A DNA stretch of 64,000 nucleotides from Actinomycetota bacterium (GTDB lineage Bacteria > Actinomycetota > Nitriliruptoria > Nitriliruptorales > Nitriliruptoraceae). This document shows positions 51,573 through 60,193 of the stretch, piece by piece (the first letter of the stretch is position 1; each line of letters opens with the position of its first letter). Below the pieces are notes generated by a model. The model was not told the origin of the DNA and did not search any database. It saw nothing but the letters and a program-made list of their open reading frames with translations. The translations under genes were made by a program, and so were the position numbers. Where the stretch lies: positions 79,239-143,238 of the forward strand of contig JAHWKY010000010.1 in assembly GCA_019347575.1 (NCBI GenBank), written 5' to 3'.

Positions 51573-54173
51573 CTACTGGACGGAGGCCGAGGACCGATCA
51601 GACTCGATCCTCGCCATCAGACGGGAACGTAGACCCGCGGTCATGGCACCCAATCCACGGCGCTCGAACAACAGTAACGCGAGCAACGTTATGGCGCCCC
51701 GACTCACGTCGCCCCAGGAGCTGGACCAGCCCAGGAACGGCAAGACGTTGAGGATCAGGGTGAAGAAGAGTGCCCCGTTCACCGCCCCGAGGAACGAGCC
51801 CCTGCCGCCGCTCAACGCGGCGCCGCCTATGACAGCTGCGGCGATGGAAGGCAGGGTGAACGTTCCGCCCAGTCTCGCGTCCCCGACTCCGACGAGCGCG
51901 GCAAGGAACAGCGCACCGACGCCGGCGAACAGCGAGGACAGCAGGAAGGCACGGACGTATCGACGGCCCACCTTCAGTCCGACGCGCCCAGCGGACGTCC
52001 GGTCGAAGCCCACCGCCCTCGTCTCGAGTCCGTCCCGGCTCCGATAGAGCCATAGGTCGAGCCCAAGCGCCAGTACAACCACGCCGATGAACGCGTACGG
52101 GACGAAGCCGACGGAGGCGGTGGCGTACCGCATGAAGTCGGAGTTCATGGCTCCGCCCGGGGTCGGTCGCAGTATGAGGGCCGACCCCTGTAGCACGCTC
52201 AACGTTGCGATGGTCGCGATGATCGACGGGATCGCCAGCGCGCGCACCAGCGTGGCGTTCACCAACCCGACGACGAGCGACATCAGGAGAAGGGCTGCGG
52301 CTCCCAACAACACCGCCCCGAAGGTCGGGCGAGCCAACCAGAACGAACCAACGACCACCCCGAACCCCATGAGTGCACCCACAGAGACGTCGAACTCGGC
52401 CAGCAAGAGGGCGTGGAGTTGGCCCATCGAGACGAGCGCCAGGGGGACCGTCAGCTGGAGGAGTGAGCCGAGGTTGTAGGGACTCAAGAACGCTGAGGAC
52501 TGGCTGGCGGCGTACCCACCCACGAGGAGCATCAACAGGACCAGGGTCGCCATCGCTCGCCAGGATCCTGGCTTGTCGGGTGGAGGGCCTTCCGCGGAAG
52601 CCGCGTCGGTGTCGCTCGCCGGGGATCCTTCGTGGGGTCCTTTGGCCCTAACGATGGCGTCGACGATCCGCCCTTCGGTCAGCTCCTCGCCCGATATCTC
52701 GTCGGTGATCTTCCCCCTGGACATGACGAGAACGCGATCGCAGACGCCGGCCAGTTCGATGGGATCTGACGATTGGATCAGCATCGCGGTGCCCTGCTGA
52801 GCCCGCAGCCGCAGAGCGTCGTAGATCTCGAACCGCGAGCGCACGTCGACGCCCTGCGTGGGCTCCTGCATGAGGAGCAGCCGTACGTCACGCAGGAACG
52901 GACGCGCGAGCACGACCTTCTGTTGGTTGCCTCCGGACAGGAACCGGATCGGCTGCTCGATCGACGGGGTGCGGATCTTGAGGTCCGTGACCGCGCCTGT
53001 TGCCAACCGCGCCTCGTAGCGAGATCGGATGAATCCCAGCCTGCTCACGCGCCTCAGGATCTGGACGGTGGTGTTCGTCCGCACTCCCAGGACCGGGAAC
53101 AGTGACTCGCGAAGTCTCTCGCCGCTGAGGAACATGACCCCCTGCTTCATGGCCGAGGCGGGTGACGTGGTGCGGGCGTCTCGACCGTCGACTCGGACCC
53201 GACCTCCCCGCTCCTGGCTGATCCCACCCACGCTCCGCATGAACCCGTCTTGTCCGTTGCCTTCCGCACCGGCGAGCCCGATGATCTCGCCCTTCGAGAT
53301 CGACAAGGACACGGGCCCGAACTGATCGCCGGTCAGGTGATCGATCTCGACGGCCACGCCCGCACCTTCACCTCCGGCGGTGTCCGGGAACGCCTGCTGA
53401 ACCGGCCGCCCGATCATGAGTGACACGAGCCGGTCCTCGTCGGTTCCTACCGCATCCGTCGTCTCCACGAGGAGACCGTCCCGAAGCACGGTCACCCGAT
53501 CCGCTATGCCCAGCACCTCGGGCAGCCGATGGCTGACGTACAGCACTCCCACGCCGCGTTGGACCTCACTGAGCACCAGCGCGTGCAAACGTTCGACGTC
53601 GCCTGGTCCGAGGGCGGTCGTCGGCTCGTCTAGGAGCAGGACGCTGGGATCACCGACCAGCGCCTTGGCCACCTCCAGGAACTGACGTTGCGCCAAGCGG
53701 AGACCAGCGACTCGAGCTCGGGGCTCGAGGTCGATCCCGAACCGCTCCAGCTGGGAACGAGCCCAGGCGGAGGTCTCGCCGTGCGGTGGCCGGACGGACG
53801 GCGGGGCCGAGAGGAAGAGGTTCTGCGCGATGGTCAGGTCGCGAACGAGCGAGTAGGTCTGGTAGGCCATGGCGAGTCCGAGATCGCGGACCCGGTCCAC
53901 GTGTCCCGACTCGACCCTGTGGCGTCCGATCCGAACCTCGCCGGTGTCCGGTTCCAACACGCCGCTCATGATGCCGAGCAGCGTGGACTTGCCGGAGCCG
54001 TTCTCGCCCAGTACCGCGTGGACCTCACCAGCTCGACAGTCAACGCTGACATCCGAGAGCGCCTGTACTGCACCGAACCGCTTCGAGACGTTGTGAACCG
54101 CCAGCACGGTCGGTGGAGCCGCGACCTCCTCACGTCGCGGTCCCCGCACCGGGGAGCCAGGGGCCCCGGTCAT
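51573..54173 (-). CDS. Sugar-type ABC transporter: fused ATPase (two NBDs) and permease
   Basis: 866 residues from ATG 54173, overlapping the permease gene upstream (ATGA). First NBD: VLGENGSGKSTLLGIMSGVL (Walker A ~55-66) and VLLLDEPTTALGPGDVERLH. Second NBD from ~265: lacks a Walker A lysine (AGAEGNGQDGFMR) but has LSGGNQQKVVLARPFLRD. From ~537 a full RbsC-like permease follows (PLALVSMGQLHALLLAEFDV and GGAALSGGRGSFLGAVNGAL). ATPase and permease are normally separate proteins; here they are one chain, with a short Pro/Asp linker (GPPPDKPG). It should energise import with the separate permease at 54170. Confidence 0.88.
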   Translation of the reverse strand: MTGAPGSPVRGPRREEVAAPPTVLAVHNVSKRFGAVQALSDVSVDCRAGEVHAVLGENGSGKSTLLGIMSGVLEPDTGEVRIGRHRVESGHVDRVRDLGLAMAYQTYSLVRDLTIAQNLFLSAPPSVRPPHGETSAWARSQLERFGIDLEPRARVAGLRLAQRQFLEVAKALVGDPSVLLLDEPTTALGPGDVERLHALVLSEVQRGVGVLYVSHRLPEVLGIADRVTVLRDGLLVETTDAVGTDEDRLVSLMIGRPVQQAFPDTAGGEGAGVAVEIDHLTGDQFGPVSLSISKGEIIGLAGAEGNGQDGFMRSVGGISQERGGRVRVDGRDARTTSPASAMKQGVMFLSGERLRESLFPVLGVRTNTTVQILRRVSRLGFIRSRYEARLATGAVTDLKIRTPSIEQPIRFLSGGNQQKVVLARPFLRDVRLLLMQEPTQGVDVRSRFEIYDALRLRAQQGTAMLIQSSDPIELAGVCDRVLVMSRGKITDEISGEELTEGRIVDAIVRAKGPHEGSPASDTDAASAEGPPPDKPGSWRAMATLVLLMLLVGGYAASQSSAFLSPYNLGSLLQLTVPLALVSMGQLHALLLAEFDVSVGALMGFGVVVGSFWLARPTFGAVLLGAAALLLMSLVVGLVNATLVRALAIPSIIATIATLSVLQGSALILRPTPGGAMNSDFMRYATASVGFVPYAFIGVVVLALGLDLWLYRSRDGLETRAVGFDRTSAGRVGLKVGRRYVRAFLLSSLFAGVGALFLAALVGVGDARLGGTFTLPSIAAAVIGGAALSGGRGSFLGAVNGALFFTLILNVLPFLGWSSSWGDVSRGAITLLALLLFERRGLGAMTAGLRSRLMARIESDRSSASVQ

Positions 54174-55291
54174 CGCGACGCACCAGGAACGGAGGGTCGT
54201 TCGCCGACCGTCGAGGCGTCCCTCCTCAGCGTCAGCCGCCCAACGAGCCCCACGATGCGGTCTCCCGAGATGACCATGCCGGCAGCGATGGCCACACCGA
54301 AGACCACGAACTGGAGTGCAGACGGCAGCCCCGTGACACGCAGCAGTGTCGAGAGGAACGTGAGAGCGAGGGCAGCCGCCCAGGTCGACAGAGAGCTGGC
54401 GACGCCGCCGGTCAACGAGGCGCCTGCGATGACGACAGCCGCGATGGGACCGAGGAGGTACGGGGCACCGACGTCCAGCGTGGGGGTACGGATGAAGGAC
54501 GCGATGAGGATCCCAGCGACTCCGTACAGGATCCCCGCGGCAGCGTAGGCGCCGACGGTGAAGCGACGAACGTCGATCCCGGATATCCAGGCCGCTTCGC
54601 CGTTGGCGCCTACAGCTCGCAGCCGTCTCCCGGTGGTCGATCGCGTCAGGACGATCGCAACGATGATCGTTGCGGCAACCCCCGCCCACATGACCGTCGT
54701 GATCCCGAGCCAGCGGCCACTCGCCCAGTCAGCCAGCGTCGCGGGCACTTGGGACTCGTTGGCGATGGTGAGCCGATAGCCGGCCGTTAGGCCGAGGACG
54801 ATCTGGCCCACGGCGAGGGTGACGACGAGCGGGTTCAGCCGCAGGTAGGCGACGAAGAAGCCGTTCGACGCGCCCACGATGCCGGCCAGCAGGAGGCAGA
54901 GCGCGATGCTGCTGAGAACGCGGCCATCCGGGCCGCCCGAGAGTCCGATGAGGACGGTGCTGACCATCGTGATAACCGACGGCACGGAGAGATCGATCCC
55001 GCCCGTGAGCACGACCAGCATCTGACCGAGCGACGCCACGGCGAGGAACGTCGTGAACGGCCAGATCTGAGACCACGACGCGCTGCTGAGGGATCGGGGC
55101 ACGAGGACCAAGCCGAGGAGGAGCAGGAGCGCAGCCACGATCCACACCGGCACGAAGCCGGCTGCACCGAGCAGCGTCCCTCGCCAGCGAGCGCCGGGGC
55201 GCGCCAGGTCCATCGGATGCGACGAGACATCACTCACGCGTTCGTAGAGCCCTTCGGTGGTATCCGGGGTGGGCCCGGTCGAAGCGCCCAC
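54170..55291 (-). CDS. Sugar-type ABC transporter permease (RbsC-like)
   Basis: 373 residues if GTG 55291 is used; GTG 55237 or ATG 55213 are other in-frame starts, and none has a strong ribosome site. About nine membrane helices; LGQMLVVLTGGIDLSVPSVI is the RbsC signature, GANGEAAWISGIDVRRFTVG the coupling loop, and VVIAGASLTGGVASSLSTW the later conserved block. It pairs with the permease half of the fusion protein, giving a heterodimeric channel. Confidence 0.9.
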   Translation of the reverse strand: MGASTGPTPDTTEGLYERVSDVSSHPMDLARPGARWRGTLLGAAGFVPVWIVAALLLLLGLVLVPRSLSSASWSQIWPFTTFLAVASLGQMLVVLTGGIDLSVPSVITMVSTVLIGLSGGPDGRVLSSIALCLLLAGIVGASNGFFVAYLRLNPLVVTLAVGQIVLGLTAGYRLTIANESQVPATLADWASGRWLGITTVMWAGVAATIIVAIVLTRSTTGRRLRAVGANGEAAWISGIDVRRFTVGAYAAAGILYGVAGILIASFIRTPTLDVGAPYLLGPIAAVVIAGASLTGGVASSLSTWAAALALTFLSTLLRVTGLPSALQFVVFGVAIAAGMVISGDRIVGLVGRLTLRRDASTVGERPSVPGASR

Positions 55292-55306
55292 CCCGGACGT
55301 CGATGA

Positions 55307-56584
55307 TCAGTCCCCGTACATCGCAGTGAGGACCTCGTCGGGCACCAAGGTGGAGGCAGGCGCCTCGAGGGGGATCGACCTGTTGCAGTGCGACTCGTCC
55401 ACCTGCCGCATCTGAGCCGGAACGACGATGTTCGGTTCGACCTCTTCGCCGGCCAGGCTCATCATCCCCGCTGTGAGCGCGATGCGTGAGTCGAAGCTGC
55501 CGCCGGACGAGAAGAAGATCTTGAAGTCGGGGTTCTCGGCTTCCTCCCAGGCGCAGAAGACGCCGGCCTCGTCCGTCCGCAACGTCAACACGACGTCCAG
55601 CGGTACTCCCGCGGCCTCGTACGCACGGACCCCGCCAAGGAAGCCATCAGCGTACTCGTAGCTGATCCCCGCGAGGTCCGGGTGCTGGCTCAGGAGGCTG
55701 GAGACCGCTTGGAGGGTCCCCTCCTGTGTCCAGTTGGTGTCGGCCTTGCCGACGACCTCGATACCGTCGGCTAGGGCTGGCTCTTCACAGGACTGCCACG
55801 CCTCCGACAGAGGGTTGCCTGGAGTTCCACCGAGGAACGCCACCTTGCCCTCGCCCACCTCGGTGTTCATGACCTCTGCGAAGTTCTCACCGAGCTGGCA
55901 CAGGTCCTCGGCCACGAACGACAGGTAGTCCTCGCCGGGCGTGCCGGCAGGCCCCGAGATGTAGGGAACGACGACGACGCCCTGCTCCGTTGCCTCACGG
56001 ACCGTCGGGAGCAGCGCCTCACCCGCGTCGACGAACGTGACGATGACGTCCATCTGGCGGGCGATCAGGGCCCGGAAGTCAGAGATCGCCTTCTGGGTGT
56101 CCCCCTGAGCGCTGGTGTAGACGATCTCGCCGATCTCGGGGTAGGTCAAGGCCTGGAGGATGAACTCCATGTAGGTGACCTCCCTCCAGACGTTCTCACC
56201 GAAGCCGTCGGCGAGTGCCACACTCACGTCACCACCGGTACCGGTCTCGCACTCCTTCTCCCGCCAGCACTCCAGCGCTTTGTCCAGGACGTCCTGGGTG
56301 ATGGGGCGGCCGGCCCGCTCGACGGCAGCGAGAACAGTCTCGGGAACACCTTCTGCCGACTCCGAACCCAGTGCCTTCTGGAGCAGCTCCGGGTCTGCCT
56401 CGCCGTCGAGCCCGGCTGCGTCCTCGGTGGGACTGCCTGTTACGCCGGTGGTCTGCTCAGGCGACGTGGGATCACCTCCGTCGCCACCATCGCCCTCGCC
56501 ATTGCAGGCGGCCAGAGCGAGTGCCAGGATCGCTGCGAACGCCACGACCGACGTACTCCCATGTCGTTTCTTCGAGTACCGCAC
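55307..56584 (-). CDS. Sugar-type ABC substrate-binding lipoprotein
   Basis: 425 residues from GTG 56584, favoured because it gives a normal signal peptide (RYSKKRHGSTSVVAFAAILA, lipobox LAAC) with AAAGG upstream; ATG 56632 would add a signal-disrupting extension and sits on a palindrome. The mature protein has an acidic linker, a helical segment with a Cys pair (CWREKEC), then a periplasmic-binding fold (VSVALADGFGENVWREVTYM, ISDFRALIARQMDVIVTFVD, GKVAFLGGTPGNPLSEAWQS). The ligand may be a sugar, nucleoside or glycosylated aromatic. First gene of its operon. Confidence 0.85.
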   Translation of the reverse strand: MRYSKKRHGSTSVVAFAAILALALAACNGEGDGGDGGDPTSPEQTTGVTGSPTEDAAGLDGEADPELLQKALGSESAEGVPETVLAAVERAGRPITQDVLDKALECWREKECETGTGGDVSVALADGFGENVWREVTYMEFILQALTYPEIGEIVYTSAQGDTQKAISDFRALIARQMDVIVTFVDAGEALLPTVREATEQGVVVVPYISGPAGTPGEDYLSFVAEDLCQLGENFAEVMNTEVGEGKVAFLGGTPGNPLSEAWQSCEEPALADGIEVVGKADTNWTQEGTLQAVSSLLSQHPDLAGISYEYADGFLGGVRAYEAAGVPLDVVLTLRTDEAGVFCAWEEAENPDFKIFFSSGGSFDSRIALTAGMMSLAGEEVEPNIVVPAQMRQVDESHCNRSIPLEAPASTLVPDEVLTAMYGD

Positions 56585-56618
56585 ACTCAGCCTTTCCGCT
56601 CCTGATAGCGCTACGAGA

Positions 56619-56635
56619 GGGATGTCGGACATCCC
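56619..56635. promoter_or_regulatory. GGGATGTC-G-GACATCCC operator upstream of the sugar ABC operon
   Basis: A 17-bp palindrome with 8-bp arms. On the minus strand TTGACG overlaps its upstream edge, so the site could lie just downstream of a -35 element and block RNA polymerase. The regulator is unknown; the AcoR-like protein upstream is one candidate. Confidence 0.5.
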
Positions 56636-56767
56636 GTCAAGGTCGATGTTGGAGCAGCCAGGACATCAGGGACTGTTGCAGTTCGGGACAGTGGTGTCGC
56701 ACGAGTTGACAGGACGTGCTGACAGGGCTGGGACGCTCTCTGCGGGCTCAACGCCAGAGCCGCGCGA

Positions 56768-58642
56768 CTAGAACGTTGTGCGATCCAGGTCGCTCCCGAA
56801 TGAACGCAGCTTCCGGTAGAGCGTTGAGCGGGAGATCCCGAGCTCGGCCGCCGCGGCCGTCTTGTTCCCGTCGGCATCGTCGAGGGCTCGCACGATGGCC
56901 CTTCGTTCCACCTCTTCGAGCTGGCCCCCCGCTCGACGTGGCGACCGCAACAGATCAGACGGCAGATCCGACAGTCGAACGACACCGCTGGTACGAGTGC
57001 CCGCCAAGGCGCGCAGGACGCGCTCCAGCTGACGGACGTTGCCAGGCCACGGCGCGCGCAGCAGTGCCTGCATCGCCTCGGGCGCGAACTCGAGTCCTGC
57101 GTGCCCGATGTCAGTCAGGATCTGCTCCACGAGCTCAGGCACGTCCTCTGCCCGATCCATCAGTCGGGGGATCGCGATTTCGTGCACCGCGAACCGCTCG
57201 ATCACGCGGGCCCTGGGTTCGATCACGTCCCGGTCCAGAGTCGCGGTCGCCAGCAGTCGAGGGGACTGGTCATCGTGAGCGTCGGCCAGGGCCATCACGG
57301 CAGAACCGGCGGTGTCGTCTAGGAGGTTCAGGTGGCGGATCAGCAATGCATCAGAGTCTTCGAACGCCTGGCGCGCGGCCCTCAGCCAACTGGACGTCCC
57401 GTCGACCGGCAGCATCGCCGCGTCCAGCGTGGCGAGACGTCCCGAGCGGCCACTGAGTTCGTGGATCACCCGCGCCACGCGGGTCTTGCCGCTGCCGGCG
57501 GGGCCGCTAACGAGTACGGGTTCGCAGCTACGCAGCACCGGTGCGATCTCCCGTAGCACCGACCTCCACGTTGAGCTACGACCCCGCAGGTGCTGAGACA
57601 GCTCCTCGTCCGGAGATGCTGCCCGTGCCGCATGGGCACGCCGGGGGGAGCCTTCCGTAGCCACATCGAGAGTCTCGAACTCCACGAGAGCGCCAGCGAC
57701 CTCCGTCCCGAACTCGACCGGTGTGAACCGGGCACGCACCCCTCTACCGCTCTTGAGCGTGACTTCACTCTCTGATCGCCGCCGGGACTGCGTCGCGTCT
57801 GCGGCTGCCTCCCAGACGATCGCATGGTCGCTGGCGTCGAGTAGACGGGATGCGGCCGGGCTACAGATCACCGTGTGCTCGCTGACGGCCATGATCGCAT
57901 GCCGCTGCCTACGCACCGCAGCTGAGAAGCTGTCGAGAAGGATCCGCTCTCGACCCGTGGCGCGAACGAACATGCGGTCCTGGATGGAGTCGGAAACCTG
58001 TCGGACGAAGGGCAGCATGAGGGGCGACGCCTCGTCTGCTTTACACACGAGCGTGAGCACGCCCTCGATGCGCCGCAGTACGGGATGGTGGATGGGGACC
58101 CCGAAGCAGGCGTAGCCGACGAACTGCTTCGCGAAGTGCTCGTGGCCGACGACGTACAGGGGGCGCTGTTCCTCGATGACGGAACCGAGGCCGTTGGTGC
58201 CTACCGCCTCCTCGTGAAGTGCGAAGCCAGGCGCGGAGCCGGTCAGATCCATCATCCGCAGGACGCCGTGGTCTCCGGCCCATCGACCGACGATGCGGGC
58301 ATCCCGGTTGGCCAGCAGCATCGCTGTCCGCGAGTCAGCCAGTCGCTCCGAAAGGCGGTCGAGAACCGGGGCCGCGACCCCGTACAGGTAGCTGTCGACG
58401 TCGACGTCGCCGAAACTCGGCGCACCTTCTGGCTGCGCTCCCACCATCGCCGAACGGCGCCACGACTTGACGATCTCGAGTCGCACGCCCGTGGGCGTGG
58501 TTCGGCTCGTCAGGAACTCCTCGCGTGCGCGAGCGAGTTCGCGCCAAGACATCGGGGCGGCGGCCACCGACGAGGATGGCCTGTCGGAAGTACTCGTCTC
58601 CCTCGCTCCGTCCCCCAGAGCGGACCCTTCGCTCGAGTTCAC
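56768..58642 (-). CDS. AcoR-like regulator (GAF, AAA+, Fis-type HTH) without sigma-54 motif
   Basis: 624 residues from GTG 58642. Residues ~40-220 hold an AcoR-type GAF region (REEFLTSRTTPTGVRLEIVK, EEAVGTNGLGSVIEEQRPLY, VGYACFGVPIHHPVLRRIEG). An AAA+ core follows (VLVSGPAGSGKTRVARVIHE near 382; later APWPGNVRQLERVLRALAG). The C-terminal Fis HTH is IVRALDDADGNKTAAAAELG, ISRSTLYRKL. The GAFTGA loop that contacts sigma-54 is absent, and Actinomycetota generally lack sigma-54, so it probably works with sigma-70-type holoenzyme. It precedes the sugar ABC genes on the same strand. Confidence 0.88.
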   Translation of the reverse strand: MNSSEGSALGDGARETSTSDRPSSSVAAAPMSWRELARAREEFLTSRTTPTGVRLEIVKSWRRSAMVGAQPEGAPSFGDVDVDSYLYGVAAPVLDRLSERLADSRTAMLLANRDARIVGRWAGDHGVLRMMDLTGSAPGFALHEEAVGTNGLGSVIEEQRPLYVVGHEHFAKQFVGYACFGVPIHHPVLRRIEGVLTLVCKADEASPLMLPFVRQVSDSIQDRMFVRATGRERILLDSFSAAVRRQRHAIMAVSEHTVICSPAASRLLDASDHAIVWEAAADATQSRRRSESEVTLKSGRGVRARFTPVEFGTEVAGALVEFETLDVATEGSPRRAHAARAASPDEELSQHLRGRSSTWRSVLREIAPVLRSCEPVLVSGPAGSGKTRVARVIHELSGRSGRLATLDAAMLPVDGTSSWLRAARQAFEDSDALLIRHLNLLDDTAGSAVMALADAHDDQSPRLLATATLDRDVIEPRARVIERFAVHEIAIPRLMDRAEDVPELVEQILTDIGHAGLEFAPEAMQALLRAPWPGNVRQLERVLRALAGTRTSGVVRLSDLPSDLLRSPRRAGGQLEEVERRAIVRALDDADGNKTAAAAELGISRSTLYRKLRSFGSDLDRTTF

Positions 58643-58652
58643 ATAGTGAACT
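58636..58652. promoter_or_regulatory. AGTTCACATAGTGAACT palindrome over the AcoR-like start
   Basis: A perfect 7-bp palindrome with a 3-bp centre that covers the GTG start at 58640-58642. It contains CTATGTGAAC, the same 10-mer found in the hapC-IclR promoter region (45065-45074). The surrounding 40 bp is A/T-rich (AATAACGTACAC). Binding here should block transcription or translation. Confidence 0.6.
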
Positions 58653-58840
58653 GAAGTCCGAATAACGTACACACCTCGGCGCGCGTTGTCACGCGAACTT
58701 CGCCGGAGCGTGAGAGGGCACGGGCGCACCATCGCCCTCGACGCACCACCGTCTTGGCCTGCGACCACACGGTCCGAGATCCCGCCTCGTGCGCACTTAG
58801 CCTCCGGCACGCCGAGACGGCAGCGACGACGGCGCTGCAG

Positions 58841-59114
58841 TTCACCGTGCGCGGCGACAAGGGGCTCGTCCAGCCCGCCATCAAGGTCCGAGGCCGCGAG
58901 TACCTCCGCATCATCTACGGACCCGAGTACACCCTCCACCTCGACCGGCTCCGCCCGCCAACTCGGACGCAAACGCTCCCTCGCCCTGCGCGAGTACGCG
59001 CTCGGCATCGAGGCGCTCCAACGGTTCGTCGACCGACGCCCGCTCCGAGACGTTCACGAAGCTGTGTTCGGCATCCTCGCCCTCGAGAGCGACCCCGTAG
59101 ATCCGCGGCTGTAG
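58841..59114 (+). pseudogene. Pnkp (RNA repair ligase/kinase-phosphatase) C-terminal remnant
   Basis: The frame starting near 58841 reads FTVRGDKGLVQPAIKVRGRE, YLRIIYGPEYTLHLDRLR. After a one-base shift near 58950 the next frame reads QLGRKRSLALREYALGIEAL, QRFVDRRPLRDVHEAVFGIL and ALESDPVDPRL, ending at 59114. This is the end of bacterial Pnkp adenylyltransferase proteins. Everything before the last ~90 residues is missing, and a frameshift splits the rest, so it is dead. No Hen1 partner is near. Confidence 0.72.
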
Positions 59115-59357
59115 GACTCGTCCAGAGCGGATCATGGTCCGAGGCGCGAAGCCGCACCGCTCGAAGCCGTGGTTGTGGTCGGGTGGACCAGGTGGCCCAA
59201 GCAGCGCATGATTCGCAACGTCCCCCTGGCTCGGCGGCGTCGGGGAACGACGGATCTCGACAGGTGTCATCCGCAGGCGTTGTCCAGGGTGCCTGCATGA
59301 CCATCGCAACCGCGATCGCCGGGGCGGCAGGTGGATCGACCCAGACGCGCGAAATTA

Positions 59358-59492
59358 GTGAGTGTGAACGGCGACAACGGCCGCAACGTGCTGGACGGCG
59401 GCGCCGGCGTCGACACGTGGCACGAGGTCGAGGAGGGCCACGCCTGCGAGGTCGGCGATCTCCAGCACAACGCCTCCACCGTTGGTCCGTGA
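59358..59492 (+). pseudogene. RTX-type calcium-binding repeat fragment
   Basis: A 44-codon frame (GTG 59358 to TGA 59492) reads VNGDNGRNVLDGGAGVDTWH, then EVEEGHACEVGDLQHNA. NGDNGRNVLDGGAGVD is a GGxGxDxLx-like nonapeptide pattern from haemolysin-type secreted proteins. A single repeat without a signal or secretion partner suggests a remnant. Confidence 0.45.
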
Positions 59493-59642
59493 CGGCTCCG
59501 GTCTCGTCGGGCGCTGCGCTGCCGTTCCGCGATGGCCACCGAAGTAGCGACGTGACCGGCCGTCACCCGTCGTTCGGAGGGGCGAGCACCTCGAGGAGTC
59601 CCCGGATACGCATGTCCCGGCCCGAGCGGATGGCGCTTCCGC

Positions 59643-60136
59643 GTGTCACCTTACGGGCATCGTCTCTTGGGAATAGATATCGAGCGATCACATCGGTTCG
59701 AGCGAGAGATCGCGCGCGGCTGCGAAGGGATAAAGCCCGGATGGGTTCGGATCAACTTCAATTACTTCATCGCCGAGGCCGTTCTCAACTACATCCTCGA
59801 GGCGGTCCATCTCGTCGCGACCGACGGATGGCGACTATTGCCGCACTATGGCTTCGAGCCGCAATCCGGCCTGTGGTTCAACAGGCTTGGTCTCGCCGAG
59901 CCTCCGATGAGCCTGAGGGATCTCTCTTATGAAACGGGCCGGCTGACCTACTCGTCTCATCGGCGGAGCGGCCGGAGTCGGCACTACAGGATTACCTTCG
60001 CAATGCACGTCACATCTTCGAAGAGGCGGATACACGAGACTTAGGGCCCGCCGACAAGCCGGAACTCAGCGAAGACTTCGAACACCTACGCTGGTTCACA
60101 CTCCCAGACGAGGTCTTGCCGACGCCTACCGCCTGA
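59643..60136 (+). pseudogene. Class V aminotransferase (PLP) C-terminal remnant, frameshifted
   Basis: It reads SPYGHRLLGIDIERSHRFER, GCEGIKPGWVRINFNYFIAE and DGWRLLPHYGFEPQSGLWFN, the tail of selenocysteine-lyase-like class V aminotransferases. Near 59960 the frame breaks; one base over it continues as ALQDYLRNARHIFEEADTRD and SEDFEHLRWFTLPDEVLPTP to TGA 60136. The PLP lysine and the rest of the N-terminal two thirds are absent. A dead gene fragment. Confidence 0.7.
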
Positions 60137-60193
60137 TCGAGAGGAGGGGCGGCGATCCCGCCCACCCCTCCGCTCCTCTACGACTCTCTTCGG

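Noticed and set aside
58911..59309. Minus-strand frame containing FERCGFAPRTMIRSGRV, resembling the end of an acetyltransferase
   Set aside because: Only ~20 residues look protein-like and they overlap the Pnkp remnant flank; too little to list as a gene fragment.
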